Positions 1-6,533 of a DNA stretch of 7,183 nucleotides are shown here, piece by piece (position 1 is the stretch's first letter; each line of letters opens with the position of its first letter). The DNA comes from an uncultured Rhodospirillales bacterium (GTDB lineage Bacteria; Pseudomonadota; Alphaproteobacteria; Acetobacterales; Acetobacteraceae), in the NCBI GenBank assembly GCA_903844785.1, contig CAIMVB010000371.1:1-7183 (forward strand), read 5' to 3'. The notes under the pieces were generated by a model. The model did not search any database and was not told the DNA's origin. It saw only the letters and a list, made by a program, of their open reading frames with translations. A program made the position numbers and the translations under genes.

Positions 1-1
1 A

Positions 2-877
2 AAGAACAAGGTGCACCTGAACAGCAGCGCGGCATCCAGCGACCTCACTGGGGCGCGCTGCAATGCGAATACCGTGCATTGGACCTATGATACCTGGATG
101 TGCGCCAAATCCACCGGCGGTGCCATGGTGCGCGCGGGTGGTGATAGCTGGTTCTTCATCACGGCTGATTACGCCTTCGGTCATGCGCTGGAACGCGATA
201 CGGGCAATTTCGTGCGTACCGCTGGCGGGCGCGTGCTTGGCCAGGTGCGTACGCCCTTCCCAGGTACGACTGATTTCTCATCCTTCCTTGTGCAAGCGCA
301 GGCTTCGCGCGCGAAGGTGATTGGCCTTGCCAATGCAGGGGCTGATACCACCAATTGCGTGAAGCAGGCCGCCGAGTTCGGCATCACGCGGCGCGGCATA
401 AAGCTCGCTTCCTTGCTCATGTTCATCAATGATGTGCATGCGCTTGGCTTGGCGACGGCCCAGGGGCTGGTACTTACCGAAACCTTCTATTGGGATTTGA
501 ACGACGCGACGCGGCGTTTCACCAATAAGGTGCGCTCGGCCATGTCGCCCAATATGCCTTCCATGACTCACGCCGGCTGCTATGCCGGAGCACTGCATTA
601 CCTGAAGGCCGTGGCCGATATGGGCGCCGCGGCAGCCAAGGCCGATGGTGCCGCGGCAGTGGCACGCATGAAGGCGATGCCGACAGATGATGATTGCTTC
701 GGCAAGGGCACAATCCGCGCCGATGGCCGCAAGCTGCACCCGGCTTATTTGTTTGAGGTGAAGAAGCCCGAAGAAAGCCGCGGCGCTTGGGATTACTACA
801 AGCTGCTGCAAACCACGCCGGCTGAAGAAGCTTTCCGCCCAGTCGCGGAGGGCAATTGCCCGCTGGTGCGTAGCTGA
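2..877 (+). CDS. Branched-chain amino acid-type ABC transporter substrate-binding protein, copy 1 (5' partial)
   Basis: This is the C-terminal 291 residues of a periplasmic ligand-binding protein of the LivJ/LivK (PBP1, Peripla_BP_6) type, which would deliver a small ligand to the LivH/LivM permeases downstream. The reading frame is open to the window edge. Its first residues, KNKVHLN, align with residue 118 onward of copy 2 and 121 onward of copy 3, so the start codon and signal peptide lie upstream and the GTG at 11 is only an internal valine. Visible landmarks are WFFITADYAFG, the QAQASRAKVIG stretch, FYWDLND, a DDD-x-FG motif and a C-terminal YYKLLQTTP block. It is about 73% identical to copy 2 and 75% to copy 3 with no gaps. 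The next gene starts 33 bases after the stop. The family call is secure. The ligand cannot be read from the sequence; amino acids, amides and aromatic acids are all used by this family. Confidence 0.93.
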   Translation, partial: KNKVHLNSSAASSDLTGARCNANTVHWTYDTWMCAKSTGGAMVRAGGDSWFFITADYAFGHALERDTGNFVRTAGGRVLGQVRTPFPGTTDFSSFLVQAQASRAKVIGLANAGADTTNCVKQAAEFGITRRGIKLASLLMFINDVHALGLATAQGLVLTETFYWDLNDATRRFTNKVRSAMSPNMPSMTHAGCYAGALHYLKAVADMGAAAAKADGAAAVARMKAMPTDDDCFGKGTIRADGRKLHPAYLFEVKKPEESRGAWDYYKLLQTTPAEEAFRPVAEGNCPLVRS

Positions 878-896
878 TCGAACAATTTCATACCTT

Positions 897-903
897 GAGG
901 GAG
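897..903 (+). promoter_or_regulatory. Ribosome binding site of substrate-binding protein copy 2
   Basis: The purine run GAGGGAG lies 7 bases before the ATG at 911 and matches the anti-Shine-Dalgarno core. It supports 911 as the start. No promoter-like pair is evident in the 33-base gap after copy 1, which fits one polycistronic mRNA. Confidence 0.75.
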
Positions 904-910
904 CAAAAAC

Positions 911-2137
911 ATGCAGGTTTCACGTCGGAACATCCTTGCCGGAGCGGCCGCCACCGGCGCCCTGCCGCTTTCTCTTGCCCGTGCCCAGGCGGCGAATACT
1001 ATTCGCATCGGTGTCATGACCGATATGTCGGGCCTCTATCGCGACAATACGGGCCCGACTTCGGTTGCCGCCGCGCGTGAAGCCGCCGCCGAATTCGGCG
1101 CGAGCCATGGTTTCCGTGTGGAGGTCATCGAAGCGGATCACCAGAACCGCCCGGATGTCGGCGTTAACCTGGCGCGGCAATGGTACGATCAGGGCATGGA
1201 TTTGATCCTGGATGTGCCGACCTCCTCCGTGGGCCTCGCCGTATCAGGCGTCGCGCGGGAAAAGAACAAGGCCTATATCAATGTCGGCTCCGCGACCGCC
1301 GACATGACTGGGGCGCAATGCAGCCCGAATACCATCCATTGGGCCTATGATACCTATATGCTGGCGCGGTCCACCGGTGGCGCGACCGTGCGTGCGGGTG
1401 GCGATACCTGGTTCTTCATCACGGCGGATTACGCTTTCGGCCATGCGTTGGAACGCGATACGGCTAATTTTGTCCGCAACTCGGGCGGCCGTATTCTTGG
1501 GCAGGTGCGCACCCCCTTCCCGGGCACCACTGATTTCTCCTCCTTCCTGTTGCAGGCGCAGGCATCGCGGGCGAAGGTGATCGGCTTGGCCAATGCTGGT
1601 GCCGATACACAGAATTGCGTGAAGCAGGCGGCAGAATTCGGGCTCACGCGTCGTGGCATCAAGCTCGCTTCGCTCTTGCTTTTTGTGAATGACGTTCATG
1701 GCATGGGGCTGCAAGCCGCGCAGGGCTTGGTCTGCACCGAAAGCTTCTATTGGGACATGAATGACAAGACCCGCGCCTGGACTGAACGCATGCTGCGGCG
1801 CGTGCCTACCAATTATCCCAATATGATCCATGCTGGCTGCTATTCCGGAGCGCTGCATTTCCTGAAGACTGTTGCGGCAATGGGCGTGCCGGCGGCTAAG
1901 GCTTCGGGTCTTGATTTGGTGAACCGCATGAAGGCGCAGCCTTCGGACGATGATCTATTCGGCAAGGCCACCATCCGTCCGGATGGCCGGCGCCTTATCC
2001 CCTCATATTTGTTTGAGGTGAAGACGCCTGCGGAAAGCACGAAGCCTTGGGATTATTACAAGCTTTTGCAAACCACCTCAGCGGAAGAAGCCTTCCGTCC
2101 GATCAATGAAGGTGGTTGCGCGCTAGTTCGGTCCTAA
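911..2137 (+). CDS. Tat-exported branched-chain amino acid-type ABC transporter substrate-binding protein, copy 2
   Basis: A complete 408-residue periplasmic receptor for an ABC importer of the hydrophobic amino acid (HAAT) class, of usual length for this family. Residues 1-25 form a twin-arginine signal: SRRNILAG with R5 and R6, a short alanine-rich hydrophobic core, and an A-R-A site at 23-25. This predicts export in folded form. The mature protein opens with the first beta strand (NTIRIGV, about 29-35) and continues with DHQNRPDVG (76-84) and DVPTSSVGL (101-109). The SS pair there lies where LivJ/LivK-type proteins hold the ligand carboxylate. WFFITADYAFG and the C-terminal DDD-x-FG and YYKLLQTT blocks match the sister copies. 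Cys137 and Cys403 are conserved in all three copies. The segment about 286-312 differs most and may tune specificity. A good Shine-Dalgarno sequence supports this start. The ligand is unknown. Confidence 0.95.
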   Translation: MQVSRRNILAGAAATGALPLSLARAQAANTIRIGVMTDMSGLYRDNTGPTSVAAAREAAAEFGASHGFRVEVIEADHQNRPDVGVNLARQWYDQGMDLILDVPTSSVGLAVSGVAREKNKAYINVGSATADMTGAQCSPNTIHWAYDTYMLARSTGGATVRAGGDTWFFITADYAFGHALERDTANFVRNSGGRILGQVRTPFPGTTDFSSFLLQAQASRAKVIGLANAGADTQNCVKQAAEFGLTRRGIKLASLLLFVNDVHGMGLQAAQGLVCTESFYWDMNDKTRAWTERMLRRVPTNYPNMIHAGCYSGALHFLKTVAAMGVPAAKASGLDLVNRMKAQPSDDDLFGKATIRPDGRRLIPSYLFEVKTPAESTKPWDYYKLLQTTSAEEAFRPINEGGCALVRS

Positions 2138-2148
2138 GTCTAACAAAA

Positions 2149-2157
2149 AGGGGAGGA
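2149..2157 (+). promoter_or_regulatory. Strong ribosome binding site fixing the start of copy 3
   Basis: AGGGGAGGA contains a near-perfect Shine-Dalgarno core (GGAGG, 2152-2156) placed 7 bases before the ATG at 2164. The frame is open further upstream to a TTG at 2116, but that start would overlap copy 2 and would put 16 non-signal residues before the Tat motif, so 2164 is preferred. Confidence 0.85.
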
Positions 2158-2163
2158 AGCGTC

Positions 2164-3399
2164 ATGACAACAACAAGGCGTAATGTGATGGCGGGCGCCG
2201 CAGCAGGCGGCGCCGCGCTTGGTGGCTTGCCATGGCGCTCCGCCCGCGCGCAGGCGGCGAATACCATCCGCATCGGTGTGCTGAACGATATGTCCGGGCC
2301 TTACCGCGACATATCCGGCCCCTATGGGCTGGAATGCACACGCCAGGCGGTACAGGAATTCGGCAATCGCGGCTTCAATGTTGAAATCATCAATGCCGAC
2401 CACCAGAACCGTCCTGATGTCGGTGTGAATATCGCGCGCCAATGGTATGACCAGGGCGTGGATATGATCATCGACGTGCCGACATCTTCGGTCGGCCTTG
2501 CGGTGGCCAATATCGCGCGTGAAAAGAATAAGGTCTGCGTCAATACGGGTTCCGCGACATCGGACCTGACAGGGCCCGCCTGCACCCCAAATACGGTGCA
2601 TTGGATGTATGATACCTACATGCTCGCGAAATCGACCGGCGGTGCCATGGTGCGCGCGGGCGGGGATAGCTGGTTCTTCATCACGGCTGATTACGCCTTC
2701 GGCCATGCGCTGGAACGCGATACCGCGAATTTCGTGCGTAATGCCGGCGGGCGCGTGGTGGGGCAGGTGCGCTATCCTTTCCCTGCCACCAGCGATTTCT
2801 CATCCTTCCTGGTGCAGGCGCAGGCTTCACGGGCCAAGGTGATCGGCATGGCCAATGCCGGCGCCGATACGATCAATACCGTGAAGCAGGCGGCTGAATT
2901 CGGCATTACGCGGCGTGGCGTGAAGCTGGCAGCGCTGCTGATGTTCCTGCCGGATGTGCATGCGCTTGGGCTGCAAACGGCGCAGGGCCTGATCCTGACG
3001 GAAAGCTTCTATTGGGATTTGAATGACCGTACGCGCGCCATTTCCGAAAGGCTGCGCCCGCGGCTGCGTGATGTACGGCCCAATATGGCGTCCATCGCCA
3101 ATTACTCTGGCGCGCTGCATTACCTGAAGGCAATCGCCGATATGGGGGTGGCCGCGTCCAAGGCTTCGGGCGCTGAAGTTGTCGCGCGGATGAAGGCCAT
3201 TCCTTGTGATGATGATGCCTTCGGCGCTGGTTCGATCCGCGCTGATGGACGCAAGCTTTGCCCATCATACCTGTTTGAGGTGAAGGCGCCTTCCGAAAGC
3301 CGCGGGCCTTATGATTATTACAAGCTGCTGCAAACAACGCCCGCCAATGAAGCCTTCCGCCCCATGAATGAGGGGAATTGTCCCCTCGTGCGGGCCTAA
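2164..3399 (+). CDS. Tat-exported branched-chain amino acid-type ABC transporter substrate-binding protein, copy 3
   Basis: A complete 411-residue paralogue of the two preceding genes, with the same role as a periplasmic receptor for the LivH/LivM permease pair. The Tat signal is TTRRNVMAG with R5 and R6, then a Gly/Ala-rich core and an A-R-A cleavage site at 27-29. The mature start AANTIRIGV matches copy 2. DHQNRPDVG, DVPTSSVGL and WFFITADYAFG are all kept. Differences that may matter for ligand choice are the segment after FYWDLND (about 289-315), where the HAGCY of copies 1 and 2 is replaced by SIANY, and NTVKQ in place of NCVKQ. The gene starts 26 bases after copy 2 stops. The stop is followed by an 84-base gap with a strong hairpin before the permeases. 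The family is certain; the ligand is unknown. Confidence 0.95.
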   Translation: MTTTRRNVMAGAAAGGAALGGLPWRSARAQAANTIRIGVLNDMSGPYRDISGPYGLECTRQAVQEFGNRGFNVEIINADHQNRPDVGVNIARQWYDQGVDMIIDVPTSSVGLAVANIAREKNKVCVNTGSATSDLTGPACTPNTVHWMYDTYMLAKSTGGAMVRAGGDSWFFITADYAFGHALERDTANFVRNAGGRVVGQVRYPFPATSDFSSFLVQAQASRAKVIGMANAGADTINTVKQAAEFGITRRGVKLAALLMFLPDVHALGLQTAQGLILTESFYWDLNDRTRAISERLRPRLRDVRPNMASIANYSGALHYLKAIADMGVAASKASGAEVVARMKAIPCDDDAFGAGSIRADGRKLCPSYLFEVKAPSESRGPYDYYKLLQTTPANEAFRPMNEGNCPLVRA

Positions 3400-3427
3400 T
3401 ATGACACGACTACTTCTATCCACTTCT

Positions 3428-3463
3428 CACCCCGCGCCTGGTACGCACCACGGCGCGGCGGTG
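3428..3463 (+). promoter_or_regulatory. Intercistronic stem-loop between receptors and permeases
   Basis: An imperfect inverted repeat: CACC (3428-3431), CCGCGCC (3432-3438) and TGGT (3439-3442) pair with ACCA (3447-3450), GGCGCGG (3452-3458) and GGTG (3460-3463). The loop is the 4 bases 3443-3446 and single C bulges sit at 3451 and 3459, giving 15 base pairs in total. No T run follows, so it is not a classical intrinsic terminator. Stem-loops placed after a binding-protein gene in transporter operons (as in malE-malF) protect the upstream mRNA and let the receptor be made in excess. That role is inferred here. Confidence 0.7.
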
Positions 3464-3483
3464 TCCTGAGGGAAAATCTCCGC

Positions 3484-4368
3484 ATGGATGAGATATTCGG
3501 CATACCGACGCCGTTGCTGTTTGGACAGCTACTGCTCGGCCTTATCAATGGCGCCTTTTACGCGATGCTGTCACTCGGCCTCGCGGTGATTTTTGGGCTG
3601 CTCAACATCATCAATTTTACCCATGGCGCGCAGTTCATGATGGGCGCCTTTGTGGCCTGGATGCTGCTGAATTACCTGGGCATCGGCTATTGGTGGGCGC
3701 TGATCCTCTCCCCGCTGCTGGTGGGGCTAACCGGGGTAATACTTGAACGAACTATGATCTGTCAGCTTTACAAGATGGATCATCTGTACGGGATGCTTTT
3801 AACCTTCGGCCTATCACTGATCATAGAAGGCGTATTCCGAAACGAATACGGCTCCTCCGGCATGCCTTATCGGATCCCGGCGGACCTGGCCGGCGCGTGG
3901 GATCTGGGCTTCATGTTCATGCCGGTCTATCGCGGCTGGGTCGTCGTTTTCGCGCTTTTCGCCTGCATCAGCACTTGGCTTGTTATCGAAAAGACGCGCC
4001 TTGGTGCCTATCTGCGCGCGGCCACGGAAAACGCGCCGCTTGTGCAGGCTTTCGGCGTGAATGTACCGCGCATGATTACGCTCACCTACGGTGCAGGTGT
4101 GGCGCTGGCCGCTTTGGCTGGCGTGCTGGCGGCGCCGATTTATTCGGTCAATCCGCAAATGGGCACGAATTTGATTATCGTGGTCTTCGCGGTCGTGGTG
4201 ATCGGGGGGATGGGTTCCATCCTCGGGTCGGTGCTGACAGGTTTCGGGCTTGGTATCATTGAAGGCCTGACCAAGGTTTTCTATCCGGAAGCCTCGGCCA
4301 CCGTGATCTTCATCATCATGGTCATTGTCTTGCTGGCGCGTCCTGCCGGCCTTTTCGGGAGGGCTTGA
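3484..4368 (+). CDS. livH: Branched-chain amino acid-type ABC transporter permease, LivH family
   Basis: A 294-residue inner-membrane permease of usual LivH length that would form the transport channel with the LivM-type protein encoded next. The sequence is almost wholly hydrophobic with about eight likely membrane segments. LivH hallmarks are NFTHGAQFMMGAF (44-56, the family's N-F/A-HG motif), RAATENAPLVQAFGVNV (178-194), which is the cytoplasmic coupling loop contacting the ATPase, and GGMGSILGSV (241-250). The start at 3484 is preceded by GAGGGA at 3468-3473 with a slightly long 10-base spacer. It ends 3 bases before the LivM gene, whose Shine-Dalgarno sequence lies inside this gene, so the two are translationally linked. 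The symbol denotes family; the substrate need not be branched-chain amino acids. Confidence 0.93.
   Translation: MDEIFGIPTPLLFGQLLLGLINGAFYAMLSLGLAVIFGLLNIINFTHGAQFMMGAFVAWMLLNYLGIGYWWALILSPLLVGLTGVILERTMICQLYKMDHLYGMLLTFGLSLIIEGVFRNEYGSSGMPYRIPADLAGAWDLGFMFMPVYRGWVVVFALFACISTWLVIEKTRLGAYLRAATENAPLVQAFGVNVPRMITLTYGAGVALAALAGVLAAPIYSVNPQMGTNLIIVVFAVVVIGGMGSILGSVLTGFGLGIIEGLTKVFYPEASATVIFIIMVIVLLARPAGLFGRA
4357..4363 (+). promoter_or_regulatory. Ribosome binding site of the LivM-type gene
   Basis: GGGAGGG inside the last codons of the LivH-type gene lies 8 bases before the ATG at 4372. It favours that start over the in-frame ATG at 4387, which lies too far from it. Confidence 0.75.
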
Positions 4369-4371
4369 TCC

Positions 4372-5358
4372 ATGGCCGGTCATTCCATGACAAGCACTGC
4401 GGCGCCAGTCGGCCCGCAGCAGCACATCTTCGGCTTCACCAAGGCGCAGTTTGTCGCGCTGTGCGTCATGTTCGTGGCGCTGATTGTGGCGCCTTTCTTC
4501 CTCTACCCTGTGTTTTTGATGAAGTTGCTGTGCTTCGCCTTGTTTGCCTGCGCCTTCAACCTGCTGATTGGCTATGTCGGGCTGACCTCCTTCGGTCACG
4601 CCGCCTATTTTGGCATGGGCGGCTATATTGCCGCGCATAGCGCCAAGGTTTGGGGGCTGACGCCGGAAATCTCCATCCTTATCGGCGCGCTTTTGGCCGG
4701 GGTGCAGGGTGCTATTTTCGGTTGGGTCGCCATTCGCCGTCAGGGCATTTACTTCGCCATGATTACGCTGGCGCTGGCGCAGATGATCTACTTCTTCTGC
4801 CTGCAAGCCCCCTTCACCGGCGGTGAAGATGGTATCCAGGCCGTGCCACGCGGCAACCTGTTCGGCGTTATCAGCCTTGCCAATGACATGACGATGTATT
4901 GGTTTGTCGCCGCAGTGTTCGTGATCTGCTTCCTGCTGATCCATCGCATTGTGCATTCGCCCTTTGGCCAGGTGCTGAAGGCCATTCGTGAGAATGAACC
5001 GCGCACCACATCACTCGGCTATCGGACGGATGATTATAAGCTGGTTGCTTTCATCCTTTCCGCGACGGTGGCTGGTGTTGCCGGGGGTACCAAATCCCTG
5101 GTGTTCGGCATTGCGACACTTACCGATGTGCATTGGTCCATGTCAGGTGAAGTGCTGCTGATGACCCTGGTGGGCGGGCTTGGTACTGTGTTCGGCCCCA
5201 TGATTGGTGCGGCGGTGATCGTTGCCATGCAGAACTACCTGGCGGAGATGGGGGCCTGGGTGACGGTGATCCAGGGCTTTATCTTCATCGCCTGCGTTCT
5301 CGCCTTCCGGCGCGGCATTGTGGGGGAAATCGCCAATCTGCTGCGCGTGCGTCTGTAA
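4372..5358 (+). CDS. livM: Branched-chain amino acid-type ABC transporter permease, LivM family
   Basis: A 328-residue inner-membrane permease, the heterodimer partner of the preceding LivH-type protein. A polar N-terminus of about 25 residues is followed by repeated hydrophobic helices. LivM hallmarks are GYVGLTSFGHAAYFGMGGY (67-85), FTGGEDGI (148-155), the coupling-loop region SPFGQVLKAIRENEP (196-210) followed by SLGY, and TLVGGLGTVFGPMIGA (265-280). The C-terminus FRRGIVG corresponds to the usual R-G-hydrophobic-G ending. Other LivM proteins can be longer because of an N-terminal extension; this is the compact form. No LivG or LivF ATPase gene follows, which is unusual for this operon type, so those subunits must be encoded upstream of the window or elsewhere. 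A hairpin just after the stop probably ends the transcript. Confidence 0.93.
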   Translation: MAGHSMTSTAAPVGPQQHIFGFTKAQFVALCVMFVALIVAPFFLYPVFLMKLLCFALFACAFNLLIGYVGLTSFGHAAYFGMGGYIAAHSAKVWGLTPEISILIGALLAGVQGAIFGWVAIRRQGIYFAMITLALAQMIYFFCLQAPFTGGEDGIQAVPRGNLFGVISLANDMTMYWFVAAVFVICFLLIHRIVHSPFGQVLKAIRENEPRTTSLGYRTDDYKLVAFILSATVAGVAGGTKSLVFGIATLTDVHWSMSGEVLLMTLVGGLGTVFGPMIGAAVIVAMQNYLAEMGAWVTVIQGFIFIACVLAFRRGIVGEIANLLRVRL

Positions 5359-5381
5359 GACGCCGTCGCTTTTCCTGGCTT

Positions 5382-5423
5382 TGGCGCCTCTGCCGCGGTT
5401 TGCGGCAGGGGCGCTATGCTTTT
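5382..5423 (+). terminator. Probable intrinsic terminator of the Liv-type operon
   Basis: GCGCC-T-CTGCCGC (5384-5396) pairs with GCGGCAG-G-GGCGC (5402-5414) around a 5-base loop. This is 13 pairs with one T-G wobble, extendable by a G-T and a T-A pair at the base. The following sequence has only a modest T run (TTTT at 5420-5423, after TATGC), so termination may be partial. It starts about 25 bases after the LivM-type stop codon. Confidence 0.65.
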
Positions 5424-5537
5424 GGGCATTGGCGCGGCGCGTGCTGGCGCCCTTGTCAGACAGGGGCTTGCGAAAGCTGCGCTTTAGGGGCTTTTTAGGC
5501 GTGTCATGACAACGCTCCCCCTGTCCAAATCCGGGTT
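5424..5537 (+). promoter_or_regulatory. Structured leader upstream of the DppD-type ATPase
   Basis: This non-coding stretch separates the two ABC systems. CCCTTGTC (5450-5457) can fold onto GACAGGGG (5459-5466) as a tight local hairpin. The same GACAGGGG is also perfectly complementary to CCCCTGTC at 5518-5525, just before the start codon. A small AAAGC/GCTTT hairpin (5473-5485) and a direct repeat AGGGGCTT (5462-5469 and 5486-5493) lie between them. Promoter or attenuator elements are expected here because the next gene follows a likely terminator, but I could not identify a convincing -35/-10 pair. Confidence 0.35.
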
Positions 5538-6533
5538 ATGCCCGTGACCGCGCCGGTGCTGGAAGTCGCCGGGCTCAGCCTTGGCTTTCGCCAGGATGGG
5601 CGGATGCTTGGCGTGCTGGATGGCATTTCCTTCCGTGCGGAGGCCGGCAAGACACTCGCGATTGTTGGCGAAAGCGGTTGCGGTAAATCAGTCGCTTCGC
5701 TCGCCATCATGGGGCTATTGCCTGACAATGCGCAGGTTTCCGGCAGCGCGCGCTTGATGGGGCGGGATTTGCTGGGCATGTCGGCGGAAGAGCGCCGGGC
5801 GCTACGGGGCGCCGAAATGGCCATGATCTTCCAGGAACCCATGACCAGCCTGAACCCGGCCTTCACCGCCGGGGAACAAGTGGCCGAAGCGCTTCGCCTG
5901 CATCAGCGCCTGGATCGTGATGCCGCCTTTAAGGCCGCGATTGCGATGCTGGAGAAGGTGCGCATCCCAGATGCGGCGCGGCGTGCGCGCCAATACCCGC
6001 ATCAGCTTTCCGGCGGCATGCGCCAGCGGGTGATGATCGCCATTGCACTCGCTTGCCGGCCCAAACTGCTGATTGCCGATGAACCGACCACCGCGCTGGA
6101 TGTGACGGTGCAAGCGCAAATCCTCGCGCTTTTGGATGATCTGAAGCGGGAAACCGGCACGGCGGTGATCCTCATCACGCATGATCTGGGTGTGGTCGCC
6201 GATCACGCCGATGATGTTGTTGTGATGTATGCCGGGCGCGTGGCGGAACAGGCGCAAGCGGCAGCGTTATTCGCCAGGCCCGAACACCCCTATACCATCG
6301 GCCTGCTGGGGGCGGCGCCGGCGGCCGGCATGCGCGGCGAAAGGCTGGCCAGCATTGAAGGCACAGTGCCGGATTTACGCGCCCCGCCGCCAGGCTGCCG
6401 CTTCGCGCCGCGCTGTCCATTCGCCATTGCGCGCTGCGCGGTAGCCGCGCCGGCATTGGCGCAAATCATGCCAGGGCATTTCAGCGCCTGCATCCGCGCG
6501 CCGTTAGATAACATTCTGGGGGCGGCGGCATGA
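5538..6533 (+). CDS. Peptide/nickel-type ABC transporter ATPase, DppD/OppD family
   Basis: A 331-residue cytoplasmic ATPase that would power peptide (or nickel or opine) uptake together with the DppF-type protein encoded next. It has Walker A GESGCGKS (44-51), Q-loop Gln99 in [11 protein letters not shown], signature LSGGMRQR (157-164), Walker B LLIADEP with catalytic Glu182, D-loop TTALD (184-188) and switch His215 in THDLGVV. After the nucleotide-binding domain comes the oligopeptide-type C-terminal extension, PYTIGLLGA (251-259) and [16 protein letters not shown] (285-300), with Cys287, Cys293, Cys300 and Cys318. A DppD homologue has been reported to hold a [4Fe-4S] cluster at such cysteines. 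The start at 5538 is the first ATG after an in-frame stop at 5496. It lacks a clear Shine-Dalgarno sequence, so GTG 5544 is possible. The matching permeases and binding protein are not in the window, so Dpp, Opp, Ddp, Gsi and Nik cannot be told apart. Confidence 0.93.
   Translation: MPVTAPVLEVAGLSLGFRQDGRMLGVLDGISFRAEAGKTLAIVGESGCGKSVASLAIMGLLPDNAQVSGSARLMGRDLLGMSAEERRALRGAEMAMIFQEPMTSLNPAFTAGEQVAEALRLHQRLDRDAAFKAAIAMLEKVRIPDAARRARQYPHQLSGGMRQRVMIAIALACRPKLLIADEPTTALDVTVQAQILALLDDLKRETGTAVILITHDLGVVADHADDVVVMYAGRVAEQAQAAALFARPEHPYTIGLLGAAPAAGMRGERLASIEGTVPDLRAPPPGCRFAPRCPFAIARCAVAAPALAQIMPGHFSACIRAPLDNILGAAA

Larger units (their letters stand above)
2..3399 (+). repeat. Tandem array of three paralogous receptor genes
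   Basis: Three diverged copies of one gene lie head to tail with a period of about 1.26 kb (offset 1260 between copies 1 and 2, 1262 between copies 2 and 3). The shared 291-codon portions align without gaps and the spacers of 33 and 26 bases are unrelated to each other. Conservation is uneven. Bases 113-201 and 2635-2723 differ at 3 of 89 positions, all synonymous third positions, while the matching block of copy 2 (1373-1461) differs from copy 1 at 12. The array arose by gene duplication. Whether more copies lie upstream cannot be seen. Confidence 0.9.

Noticed and set aside
11..13. GTG as a start codon for the first receptor.
   Set aside because: The frame stays open to the window edge and the upstream residues KNK match both paralogues, so this is an internal valine of a truncated gene.
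2116..2163. TTG at 2116 as start of copy 3.
   Set aside because: It would overlap copy 2 and add 16 residues before the Tat motif, while ATG 2164 has a strong Shine-Dalgarno sequence.
2..3399. Tandem receptor copies as a sign of a transposon or phage insertion.
   Set aside because: No transposase, terminal inverted repeats or target duplications are visible; base composition and codon use match the neighbouring genes.
3814..4956. A 380-codon open frame on the minus strand, opposite the two permease genes, rich in His, Gln, Asp and Glu.
   Set aside because: Its polar, low-complexity composition is what the complement of hydrophobic permease codons gives in GC-rich DNA. It overlaps two confidently assigned genes and has no recognisable motif.
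5431..5451. GGCGC/GCGCC inverted repeat as a second terminator.
   Set aside because: Only 5 pairs around an 11-base loop with no T run; expected by chance in GC-rich intergenic DNA.
5453..5488. TTGTCA at 5453 as a -35 box for the DppD-type gene.
   Set aside because: No acceptable -10 hexamer lies 16-18 bases downstream; the nearest AT-rich stretch is about 24 bases away, and the site sits within a hairpin arm.
5318..5509. A 63-codon + strand frame spanning the LivM-type gene's end and the intergenic hairpins.
   Set aside because: It starts inside the LivM gene in another frame, covers the terminator-like structure, and shows no domain or ribosome site.
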